Shown here: in pieces, positions 9,032 through 16,608 of the stretch
Layout: every line of letters starts with the position of its first letter
Position numbering within the stretch: the stretch's first letter is position 1
NCBI GenBank assembly: GCA_000403295.2
Contig: KE159609.1
Span: 128,142-192,141 of the forward strand
From: Lachnospiraceae bacterium M18-1
Lineage (GTDB): Bacteria; Bacillota; Clostridia; Lachnospirales; Lachnospiraceae
Reading direction: 5' to 3'
DNA length: 64,000 bases
Position numbers and translations under genes: made by a program
Notes under the pieces: model-generated
The model's database searches: none
What the model was told of the DNA's origin: nothing
Seen by the model: only the letters and a program-made list of their open reading frames with translations

Positions 9032-9517
9032 ATGGCGGATTCAAAGAAAAGGTTACTTACTTATGCAGGCTTGAAAGCACTGGAGGACGAACTGGAAAAT
9101 CTGAAGGTGGTAAAGAGAAAGGAAGTCGCTGCCAAGATCAAGGAAGCCAGGGAGCAGGGCGACTTATCCGAGAATGCGGAGTATGACGCGGCGAAGGACG
9201 AGCAGCGCGACATCGAAGCGAGAATTGAAGAACTGGAAAGCATTTTGAAAAATGCGGAGGTCGTGGTAGAGGATGAGGTAGACTTCGACAAGATCAACGT
9301 GGGCTGTACGATCAAGGTCTTTGACATTACCTTTGATGAAGAGATGGAGTTTAAGATCGTAGGCTCCACGGAAGCGAACAGTCTGGAAGGGAAGATTTCC
9401 AACGAGTCGCCGGTAGGCCAGGCGCTGATCGGCAAGAAGGTCGGCGACGTGGTGAACGTAGAGACACAGGCAGGAGTCAACCAGTACAAGGTGCTGGATA
9501 TCAACCGGTCGATGTAA
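9032..9517 (+). CDS. greA: Transcription elongation factor GreA
   Basis: GreA, 161 residues, rescues backtracked RNA polymerase by stimulating cleavage of the nascent RNA. The N-terminal coiled coil is clear, with the acidic tip region REQGDLSENAEYDAAKDEQ. The C-terminal FKBP-like domain includes ISNESPVGQALIGKKVGD. Full family length. It is followed 53 bases later by lysS and probably shares its promoter. Confidence 0.97.
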   Translation: MADSKKRLLTYAGLKALEDELENLKVVKRKEVAAKIKEAREQGDLSENAEYDAAKDEQRDIEARIEELESILKNAEVVVEDEVDFDKINVGCTIKVFDITFDEEMEFKIVGSTEANSLEGKISNESPVGQALIGKKVGDVVNVETQAGVNQYKVLDINRSM

Positions 9518-9570
9518 AGAGGACGGTTGTCAGTTGATACATCTGCGGAGGAAAAGAAAGGAGAAAACAA

Positions 9571-11064
9571 ATGTCTGACCAGCAGAAGCAGGCTCAGGAG
9601 CCGGATTTGAACCAGTTGAGAAAGGTTCGACGCGAGAAGTTAGCGGATTTGCAGGCAAATGGAAAGGACCCCTTTGCTATCACCAGCTATGATCAAACGC
9701 ATCACAGCCAGGAGATCAGAGACAGATATGAAGAACTGGAAGGCACCCAGGTATCCATTGCGGGCCGTATGATGTCAAAGCGGGTCATGGGAAAAGCTTC
9801 ATTCTGCAATATCCAGGACCTGAAGGGCAACATCCAGTGCTACGTGGCGAGAGACAGCGTAGGGGAGGATGTGTACAAGGACTTTAAGAAGTTTGACGTA
9901 GGCGACCTTGTAGGAATAAAGGGTGAGGTCTTTACGACAAAGACAGGAGAGAAGTCCATCCATGCAGGCAGCATCACATTGCTTGCGAAGAGCCTCCAGA
10001 TCCTTCCGGAGAAGTTCCATGGGCTGACCAATACGGATCTGCGTTACCGTCAGAGATATGTGGATCTGGTCATGAATCCGGAGGTGAAGGATACCTTTGT
10101 CAAGCGTTCCAAGATCATCAGCGCGATCCGCAGGTATCTGGACGGACAGGGATTCATGGAGGTGGAGACGCCGATGCTGGTGCAGAATGCCGGCGGCGCC
10201 GCTGCACGGCCGTTCGAGACGCATTTCAATGCGCTGGACGAGGACATCAAGCTCAGGATTTCCCTGGAGCTGTACTTAAAGCGTCTGATTGTCGGCGGTA
10301 TGGAGCGTGTTTACGAGATCGGGCGTGTGTTCCGCAACGAAGGTCTTGACACCAGGCACAATCCGGAATTTACATTGATGGAGCTGTATCAGGCATATAC
10401 GGACTACCACGGCATGATGGATCTGACGGAGAACCTGTACCGCTATGTGGCGCAGGAAGTACTGGGAACCATGAAGATCGTATACAACGGCGTGGAGATG
10501 GATCTGGAAAAGCCGTTTGAACGGATCACCATGGTAGACGCCGTGAAAAAATATGCCGGCGTGGACTTCTCCAATGTAAAGACGGACGCTGAGGCAAAAG
10601 CCTTAGCGGACGAGCACCATCTGGAATATGAGGACAGGCATAAGAAGGGCGATATCCTGAACCTGTTCTTTGAAGAATATGTGGAAGAGCATCTGGTACA
10701 GCCGATCTTCGTGATGGATCATCCCATCGAGATTTCTCCTCTGACCAAGAAAAAACCGGACAACCCGGATTATGTGGAGCGTTTTGAGTTCTTCATGAAC
10801 GGCTGGGAGATGGCCAACGCATACTCCGAGCTGAACGACCCCATTGACCAGAGGGAACGCTTCCGCGCACAGGAAGAACTCCTGGCGCAGGGGGATGAAG
10901 AAGCCAACACGACGGATGAAGATTTCATGAATGCATTGGAGATCGGTATGCCGCCTACAGGCGGGATCGGATTCGGGATCGACCGGATGTGTATGCTGCT
11001 GACAGATTCCGCGGCGATCCGGGACGTGCTGGCGTTCCCCACAATGAAGCCCATCGACAAATAA
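9571..11064 (+). CDS. lysS: Lysyl-tRNA synthetase, class II
   Basis: LysRS, 497 residues, charges tRNA-Lys. An N-terminal OB-fold anticodon-binding domain (about 55-165) is followed by the class II catalytic core. Motif 2 is in [16 protein letters not shown] and motif 3 in [13 protein letters not shown]. The gene is intact to its TAA stop. Sequence that looks mobile begins directly after the stop, so the 3' end of lysS is the likely integration target of the element that follows. Confidence 0.97.
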   Translation: MSDQQKQAQEPDLNQLRKVRREKLADLQANGKDPFAITSYDQTHHSQEIRDRYEELEGTQVSIAGRMMSKRVMGKASFCNIQDLKGNIQCYVARDSVGEDVYKDFKKFDVGDLVGIKGEVFTTKTGEKSIHAGSITLLAKSLQILPEKFHGLTNTDLRYRQRYVDLVMNPEVKDTFVKRSKIISAIRRYLDGQGFMEVETPMLVQNAGGAAARPFETHFNALDEDIKLRISLELYLKRLIVGGMERVYEIGRVFRNEGLDTRHNPEFTLMELYQAYTDYHGMMDLTENLYRYVAQEVLGTMKIVYNGVEMDLEKPFERITMVDAVKKYAGVDFSNVKTDAEAKALADEHHLEYEDRHKKGDILNLFFEEYVEEHLVQPIFVMDHPIEISPLTKKKPDNPDYVERFEFFMNGWEMANAYSELNDPIDQRERFRAQEELLAQGDEEANTTDEDFMNALEIGMPPTGGIGFGIDRMCMLLTDSAAIRDVLAFPTMKPIDK

Positions 11065-11145
11065 ACCCAGTAAAATCAAGGGTTTCCGGCTCCTCAAATC
11101 CGAGTTGACAACAAATTGACAACAATTTTTCGTATCAATACGAAG
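11065..11145. other. Candidate left junction (attL) of the integrated element
   Basis: Directly after lysS lie two 10-base direct repeats TTGACAACAA (11105-11114 and 11116-11125) with an 11-base period, resembling arm-type integrase sites. The palindrome TTCGTATCAATACGAA (11129-11144) follows. Conjugation-associated genes start about 150 bases further on. The junction role is inferred, because the matching right end was not identified. Confidence 0.45.
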
Positions 11146-11203
11146 AATTACGACGCAGAATGAATAGTTGGCGGCTGAAACGCAATACAGCACGTATCGC
11201 TGA

Positions 11204-11248
11204 GAGAACACTTTTTGAAAGAAATTTCAAAGGTGTTCTCTTTTTTTC
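11204..11248 (+). terminator. Strong rho-independent terminator
   Basis: GAGAACACTTTTTGAAA pairs with TTTCAAAGGTGTTCTC, followed by seven T residues. It would insulate the element from lysS read-through. Confidence 0.85.
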
Positions 11249-11298
11249 GTTTGGTGCAACTCTCTGTCGAACAACAAATTGAATGGAGGATTTAATTT

Positions 11299-11571
11299 AT
11301 GATTAGTGACAGGACGAAAGCCTATTATGATTTGAAAAAACGAAATGATGTGCGAGAAAGTGCAAAGAGACTGCGCAGGCAGTTCCTCCGGTATAAGGAT
11401 GCAGAAATCGTCTATAGCATTACGCACAAGAAACTGTTGGAGCTCGCTGGTAAAGCAGGAGCTATATATCGAATGGATGGAACTGTTCTGATTAACCGGG
11501 ATATTTTTGATGAATATCTGGAACAGTTTCATGAGCCGAGTACCTTGGCTTCACAGGAGGATAAAGAATGA
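11299..11571 (+). CDS. Small DUF6462-type protein
   Basis: This 90-residue basic protein resembles the DUF6462 family found on Clostridial integrative elements. Its C-terminal half (about 35-75) looks like an excisionase- or MerR-type helix-turn-helix, with KLLELAGKAGAIYRMDGTVLINRD. GGAGG precedes the ATG. The next gene overlaps its stop and carries a similar N-terminal half, so the two may be tandem paralogues. A DNA-binding role is inferred from fold-like features only. Confidence 0.6.
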   Translation: MISDRTKAYYDLKKRNDVRESAKRLRRQFLRYKDAEIVYSITHKKLLELAGKAGAIYRMDGTVLINRDIFDEYLEQFHEPSTLASQEDKE

Positions 11572-12053
11572 GCGGGAATCTATGGATGTTTTCGGATATG
11601 TTGGACGATGAAGATGCGAAGATGATACAGCATGAATTCGTCACCTATTATGAGGGCGCTGATTATTACGGACTGGGTCTGAAAGTCTTTACAAGGTTGG
11701 CCCATGAAGCAGGTGCGGTGTATAAGATTGGAAAGCGGGTCTTAATACGGCGAGATATTTTTGAAGAGTATCTCAGGATATTGCGACGCAAAGAGGATAC
11801 ATCCGAGATGGATGAAAACATGAAAAGTGAGGATAATGATATGAGACAAGGAGCATTAACATTAGATGCCCAGACTGGGCGAATGGATATCCGATTTGAT
11901 CTGGAGAATTATTACGGAGGTCTCCACTGCGGAGAGTGTCTGGATATTCTTATCAATGGAGATTGGGTACCGACCAGAATTGAAATGGGAGACGGTTGGT
12001 ATCTGACTGGGATCAAGACGGACAATCTTGAAGGTCTGATTGTAAGAATTTAA
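11568..12053 (+). CDS. DUF6462-DUF5348 fusion-like protein
   Basis: This protein has 161 residues in two parts. Residues 1-75 parallel the preceding protein (YGLGLKVFTRLAHEAGAVYKIGKRVLIRRD), with an excisionase-like helix-turn-helix. Residues from about 93 (MRQGALTLDAQTGRMDIRFD) match a DUF5348-type domain, which I know mainly as a separate small protein on Clostridial ICEs. A possible internal start with GAGG upstream lies at 11841, so two products may be made. Function is unknown. Confidence 0.55.
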   Translation: MSGNLWMFSDMLDDEDAKMIQHEFVTYYEGADYYGLGLKVFTRLAHEAGAVYKIGKRVLIRRDIFEEYLRILRRKEDTSEMDENMKSEDNDMRQGALTLDAQTGRMDIRFDLENYYGGLHCGECLDILINGDWVPTRIEMGDGWYLTGIKTDNLEGLIVRI

Positions 12054-12068
12054 TAGTAACTTATCGCC

Positions 12069-12106
12069 GGGCGGTTTCTTATTTTAGGAAGCCGCCCTAT
12101 TTTTAT
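12069..12106 (+). terminator. Rho-independent terminator
   Basis: GGGCGGTTTC pairs with GAAGCCGCCC, followed by TATTTTTAT, immediately after the DUF5348-type gene. Confidence 0.7.
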
Positions 12107-12135
12107 GCCCATTTTTAAGGAAGGAGGGTACCTGA

Positions 12136-13209
12136 GTGAAATGTCTGATGAAATACCAGTGGGTAAAGCTGCCCAGAAATCGTCTGCCTGAGGGCAAGGG
12201 GGTAATGGGCGCATGGGCGCGTTTAGCGTCCCGTGCGGCATTCCGCAAGGGACAAGCCCTCTACTGTGGGCATATAAACGCTGTAAGCCCCGGAATGTGG
12301 TCCGGAGGCATTGTGGGGTTAAAGAGTATTCTCTGTCTAAAAAGCCGCCAGAAGGCTCTGGAAGTGCTTCAGACGCTGGCTGGCTTAGGTTATGTGCAGT
12401 ATACACTTGACTCTAAAACGAAAAAGCTGACATATCAAATTACAGATTGGGTAGTGAAATGTTCCGGAGAGGAATGTATGCAGGGCGCTGTTTATGCCAC
12501 AGAAGGCTATGGTTTTCTATGCCTTCCGCGTAATATCACAGAACGTCTTGCGGAGAAGCGATATATCTTTGAGGAATCGGACGCATGGATGGATCTCTGG
12601 TGCCATTCCGTATGGGAAGACCCGAACAATGCGTTTTCTTTTATGGCTCCAACTGTCCAGTATGGGAAGTACGGGGCTTTACTCACATTGGAAACCTTGG
12701 GACAGCGCTGGGGCTGGGAAAAGACAAAGGTATGGAGGTTTATGAAAAAGCATGGGGATGTCTTTGCCCTATACCGCCTTCCAGGCTCTTATGGCTGTCT
12801 CATTTTTAATAAACTGTATCCGGCAGGATCAGAGGTTTCAGTTCCAAGCCAGGAGGAAGTTATGCGTATTCTTGGCAAAATACGCATTTGTGGTGCAAAT
12901 ACGCAGAAGTCAGGTTCAGACCATGAGCATATGAATAAGCTCATCACATGGTATAGCCGCAGACTGACTGGAAGTAACCTGTCAGATGCAGCCATACAGG
13001 ATGCTGAAAATCGCGTTGCATTTTCAGACCCTATAATACGCGCGTATCTTTCTCCGTGTAGGAATTGTAAGAATTGTGGATATGACTGCCAAGGTAAAGG
13101 TTATATGACACAGGCAGTGATTGAAACGAGTAAAATCCGCGGGCCATGTGAGCCGGTGGATATCACAAAAATAGCAAAGGAGTGTTTTACATATGAGCAA
13201 GCAGGATGA
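12136..13209 (+). CDS. ICE protein, putative replication or DNA-binding protein
   Basis: This 357-residue protein is not firmly recognised. A GTG start at 12136 lies 9 bases after AAGGAGGG, while the next ATG is too far away. The first 110 residues and the part around 180-230 look like winged-helix segments (LGQRWGWEKTKVWRFMKK). The C-terminus has a Cys cluster, CRNCKNCGYDC, that could bind zinc. Proteins at this position in Clostridial conjugative elements are often called replication initiators, but no catalytic motif is visible. It overlaps the next gene by 17 bases. Confidence 0.6.
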   Translation: MKCLMKYQWVKLPRNRLPEGKGVMGAWARLASRAAFRKGQALYCGHINAVSPGMWSGGIVGLKSILCLKSRQKALEVLQTLAGLGYVQYTLDSKTKKLTYQITDWVVKCSGEECMQGAVYATEGYGFLCLPRNITERLAEKRYIFEESDAWMDLWCHSVWEDPNNAFSFMAPTVQYGKYGALLTLETLGQRWGWEKTKVWRFMKKHGDVFALYRLPGSYGCLIFNKLYPAGSEVSVPSQEEVMRILGKIRICGANTQKSGSDHEHMNKLITWYSRRLTGSNLSDAAIQDAENRVAFSDPIIRAYLSPCRNCKNCGYDCQGKGYMTQAVIETSKIRGPCEPVDITKIAKECFTYEQAG

Positions 13210-13825
13210 AAAAAAGCTGTATGAACAGCAGGAAAACAGGATATTGGCGCAGTCAGACGCATTTATTTCCCTTCTTACAAAGCGAGGGATTCTTGGAGAT
13301 CAAAAAATTGATGATGAAAAGGTGCGTGCTGCCCAGAAGGAGAAAAAGCGGAATGCTTATCACAATACCCAGATGCTTCTCAAGAATTACCGGAAGATGG
13401 TTTGGGTGTTCAGCTGTTACCCGGAGGAGATTTTGCAGGAACTGGAGGCTCCGTTTGAGAACTTTGACCGAATGGTGGACAGGCTGGATCTGGAGATGGC
13501 CATTGGGAATAAAAGGATGGAGAGCCGTCTGGAAGCTGCGGCAAGGTCGAGACTGTTGCTGGATCGGTTTAACGAGGCAATGGCGGTTCTCCGCAAGGAG
13601 CCGACACGGGGTGAGAAGCTGTATCAGCTGATCTATACGGCCTATCTGGCGCCGGAAAAGCTGAAGTTGGAGGAGATACTGTTCCGATTGGACCTGTCAC
13701 AGAGGCATTATTACAGGCTTCGTGAGCAGGCAATTTCTATTCTTTCCATTCGTCTGTGGTCGGCGCCCAGTGAAGATGTGGATGTATGGCTGGAGCTGCT
13801 GACGCTCTTTGAACATTTGGAATGA
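13193..13825 (+). CDS. ArpU-like regulator
   Basis: This 210-residue, largely helical and highly charged protein ends in a sigma-region-4-like segment (LDLSQRHYYRLREQAISILSIRLW), as in ArpU/RinA-type phage late activators. AAAGGAG precedes the ATG at 13193, which overlaps the previous gene. Directly downstream lie TGGCA direct repeats and a promoter for the conjugation operon, so it is a plausible activator of transfer genes. That role is inferred from position and resemblance only. Confidence 0.5.
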   Translation: MSKQDEKKLYEQQENRILAQSDAFISLLTKRGILGDQKIDDEKVRAAQKEKKRNAYHNTQMLLKNYRKMVWVFSCYPEEILQELEAPFENFDRMVDRLDLEMAIGNKRMESRLEAAARSRLLLDRFNEAMAVLRKEPTRGEKLYQLIYTAYLAPEKLKLEEILFRLDLSQRHYYRLREQAISILSIRLWSAPSEDVDVWLELLTLFEHLE

Positions 13826-13845
13826 CAATTTCAGGGTAAACAAAT

Positions 13846-13902
13846 TGGCACAAAAATGGCATATGTTCCGCCGATGACAGGGGAATAAAGCCGTGCTATA
13901 CT
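13846..13902 (+). promoter_or_regulatory. Candidate activator repeats and promoter of the transfer operon
   Basis: TGGCAC at 13846 and TGGCAT at 13857 are direct repeats spaced 11 bases, one helical turn. TATACT at 13897-13902 is a -10-like box with no good -35 box, which suits activator dependence. The block lies between the ArpU-like gene and the pilin-like gene. Confidence 0.45.
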
Positions 13903-13936
13903 TGTATCATCCCAAACTGGGATTGGGCAAACAAAG

Positions 13937-13980
13937 ATGCCGTTTCTGAAGCTGAAATGCTTTTAGAAGCGGCATTTTTT
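13937..13980 (+). terminator. Leader terminator ahead of the transfer genes
   Basis: ATGCCGTTTCT (13937-13947) pairs with AGAAGCGGCAT (13965-13975), followed by a T run. It lies downstream of the proposed promoter and upstream of the first transfer gene, so it may attenuate the operon. Confidence 0.6.
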
Positions 13981-14012
13981 ATTGCCTAAAATCAAAGAAG
14001 GAGGTACTCGGC

Positions 14013-14372
14013 ATGGTTAAACAAATCAAAAGAGGCGGAGGGCGCATGAAGACCGCCTACTGGTCACTGGTTGGTATGGCGTCTGCAATGCTGATTTCGC
14101 TGCAGCCTGTCATGGCGGACACAATCTGGAACCGCTTTTCGACGATCATGAAGGATGTGTACGGCCAGCTGGTGGGAATCAGCACCATTGTGGCGGTAAC
14201 GGCGGCGGCCATTGCGCTGATTGTTAGGATGATTTCCAGAAACCAGCGTGCAGTCGATGAGGCAACGAGCTGGCTCAAACGAATTGTAGTGACGTGGATT
14301 GTCCTCAATTCCCTGGGTTTTGTTGTTGCTTATCTGCAACCCCTCATTGCCGGCGGCAATTACACAGGATAA
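14013..14372 (+). CDS. VirB2/TrbC-like pilin-type membrane protein
   Basis: This 119-residue small membrane protein has a signal-like hydrophobic segment (about 17-35, ending in MADT) and two further hydrophobic helices (about 53-70 and 88-108) around a short polar loop. This is the layout of VirB2/TrbC-type conjugation pilins or their Gram-positive counterparts. AAGGAGG precedes the ATG at 14013; an ATG at 14046 is an alternative. It opens the secretion operon and is followed by the channel protein. Confidence 0.65.
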   Translation: MVKQIKRGGGRMKTAYWSLVGMASAMLISLQPVMADTIWNRFSTIMKDVYGQLVGISTIVAVTAAAIALIVRMISRNQRAVDEATSWLKRIVVTWIVLNSLGFVVAYLQPLIAGGNYTG

Positions 14373-14409
14373 CCAAAAAAGAGAAAGCAGATGGAGGAGG
14401 TGATAATAG

Positions 14410-16500
14410 ATGCTTGATTGGATTTTTGAAGGAATCGTGACGTGGATCAGTAGCATTGTTTCACAGATGATGGATGCGGTATCTGGTTTGTTCCTTCAAG
14501 CTTTGGGAACGGATATGACAGCGATGGAAGAATACTTTCCATTCGTGTCTAAGGCATTTACGGTCATGCAGTACACAGCATGGGCGATTCTGTTCCTTGT
14601 AACGGTATGGCAGCTTTTCCGTGTCTTTGGAGGACCAATCACAGAGGCAGAAAATCCGTGGGTGCTTTTGGCAAGAGGTTCAATCTTTGCTTTATTGATT
14701 GGCTATGCAAAGCCGATTTTCATGATTGTGCTGGATATCGCCCGTGCGCCATATACGGCTTTGATGGAGATTACCATGTCGGCAGAGGATTTTACCTTTG
14801 CAGGTGTGGAACAGGCGCTGTCCAATGGTTTGACCACGATTGTAGCTATCGTATCGGTGGTAGGGCTGCTGCTTCTCATCATTTTAGAGATTGCCCTTGG
14901 GTGGAATTATTTTAAGCTGTTACTGGAAACCGTTGAACGCTATATTGTGGTTGGCGTACTCTGTTACACCTCCCCTCTGGCTTTTTCTATGGGTGCTTCC
15001 AAAACAACGGCGCCGGTTTTCAAAAGCTGGTGTCGTATGGTGGGCTCACAGCTTTTGTTGCTGGTGATGAATGTATGGTTCCTCAGGGGCTTTAACAGCT
15101 CCATGGGACAGTATATCGGAAATGGCGGTGCGCTCTCCACAGGTCAGGGCAGTATTTTTCTCTGGCTGTTCTGTGCGCTGGCATTTTTGAAGACGGCGCA
15201 GAAGTTTGACAGCTACCTGGCGGCCATGGGGCTGAATGTTGCCCAGACCGGTTCCAGCATGGGTATGGAGCTTTTGATGGCAGCGCGGGTGATCAGCGGC
15301 GTGGGAGGCGGTGTGAAAAATGCAGGCAGTATGTTCCATAGTGCAAGCACTGCAACCGGAACGGGTGCAGCCGCAAGCGGATTTGCTTCCGGGTTCGCAT
15401 CACGCTTCAAGCCAAATTCTTTTGTCCGTGACGCAGTTGTGGATGGCGGAAGCCGTATGGGTGCCGGTGGCAGCATCGGTTTTGTCGGTCGTGCCTTTGG
15501 CGGCATGGCGGCACGTAATGGCGCTACTCTTACAGGAGACTCCATTTCTTCTGTAGCTTCAAGAAATCCTGGTGTTTCCGGGACAATTGCCGGGGACATT
15601 GCAGACCGCAGCCTTGCGGGCTATATGCCCCAGCTGCAGGGCCACCAACTGAAAGACACCCAGATTACAGGAGGTCAGATCAGTACAACTTCAATTGGTG
15701 CAGATGGAAAGAGCACAGCGCTTGAAATGTATAACGCATCACAGTTTGAGAAACCAGATGCGCCACATTCCGTGGTTACAGCTTCTGATGGAAGCCAGTG
15801 GTACCAGATGGCAAGCGGAGCCGGGGCAGGTGCATTTTATGATGCGCCGGCATTTATGGGAAGCCCGTCAGAAGCGGCGCAGGTTGCGGCGGCTTTCCCC
15901 GATGCTTCCGAGGGAACAACCCTCAGGACGGTTGGCGATGGCGTGATCGAGGCAAGCTCCGAGTCTGGCAATACCATGTGGTACAACAGTGCCTACTATG
16001 ATGAGCCGGATGCGCCGCATACGATTATGCAGTCGGCAAACGGTGTAGACTGGTATGCGATGCAGCAGCACGCAGAAACACCTGCCTTTGAGCAGGGCGA
16101 GGCAGCTTTTGCCTATAACCAGGCGCAGTTCCAGCAGTTTATGCCGGGATATGAACAGCAGGTATCCTCTGTGGATGGATCCGGGCGTAAGGATGGTCAT
16201 TTTGAGGTCCGCCATGAAAATGGATCCGGAACCATGTTCTACGATACATCCCAGTATGCGGCTCCCCGTGGGGATTATCAGGTGTTTGAAGATGCCCGCG
16301 GAGGCCAGTGGTATGCGATTCGCGGCGAAGCCGCCGTGGAACGCAAGCCGGTATACCAGGATGGCAAACCGGTTTATGACGGTGACAGTGTACGGACAGT
16401 CTCTGTGGAAACTGTTCGGTATAAGAATACGCCATCACGCTTTGGAGAGCCAAAACCCCGCAACCATGGGGAGATGAAACCGCCGAGGCGGAAACGGTAA
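14410..16500 (+). CDS. VirB6/TrbL-like conjugation channel protein with C-terminal repeats
   Basis: This 696-residue protein has several membrane helices in the first 300 residues and then a Gly/Ala-rich region (about 300-400), as in VirB6/TrbL-type inner-membrane channel components. The hydrophilic C-terminus holds three related units beginning MYNASQFEKPDAPHS (about 438), MWYNSAYYDEPDAPHT (about 526) and MFYDTSQYAAPRGDY (about 608), each with a following (Q/D)WY(Q/A)(M/I) motif. The last 20 residues are strongly basic. GGAGG precedes the ATG. It acts in the membrane as part of the mating pore. Confidence 0.75.
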   Translation: MLDWIFEGIVTWISSIVSQMMDAVSGLFLQALGTDMTAMEEYFPFVSKAFTVMQYTAWAILFLVTVWQLFRVFGGPITEAENPWVLLARGSIFALLIGYAKPIFMIVLDIARAPYTALMEITMSAEDFTFAGVEQALSNGLTTIVAIVSVVGLLLLIILEIALGWNYFKLLLETVERYIVVGVLCYTSPLAFSMGASKTTAPVFKSWCRMVGSQLLLLVMNVWFLRGFNSSMGQYIGNGGALSTGQGSIFLWLFCALAFLKTAQKFDSYLAAMGLNVAQTGSSMGMELLMAARVISGVGGGVKNAGSMFHSASTATGTGAAASGFASGFASRFKPNSFVRDAVVDGGSRMGAGGSIGFVGRAFGGMAARNGATLTGDSISSVASRNPGVSGTIAGDIADRSLAGYMPQLQGHQLKDTQITGGQISTTSIGADGKSTALEMYNASQFEKPDAPHSVVTASDGSQWYQMASGAGAGAFYDAPAFMGSPSEAAQVAAAFPDASEGTTLRTVGDGVIEASSESGNTMWYNSAYYDEPDAPHTIMQSANGVDWYAMQQHAETPAFEQGEAAFAYNQAQFQQFMPGYEQQVSSVDGSGRKDGHFEVRHENGSGTMFYDTSQYAAPRGDYQVFEDARGGQWYAIRGEAAVERKPVYQDGKPVYDGDSVRTVSVETVRYKNTPSRFGEPKPRNHGEMKPPRRKR

Positions 16501-16512
16501 AATAAGTGCAGG

Positions 16513-16547
16513 CAGCCGAATCAGAGAGATGCTGGTTCGGCTGTTTT
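16513..16547 (+). terminator. Intercistronic hairpin
   Basis: CAGCCGAA (16513-16520) pairs with TTCGGCTG (16536-16543), followed by TTTT. It may reduce read-through into the hydrolase gene. Confidence 0.5.
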
Positions 16548-16608
16548 GCATATTTCATGTTGAAATTACGCTGCTTTTGCAGCAGCTTGATATAAGGAGG
16601 TGGACCCA

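Noticed and set aside
10603..11211. 202-codon minus-strand frame running from the lysS junction into lysS
   Set aside because: Most of it is antisense to the conserved catalytic core of lysS and the product shows no family features.
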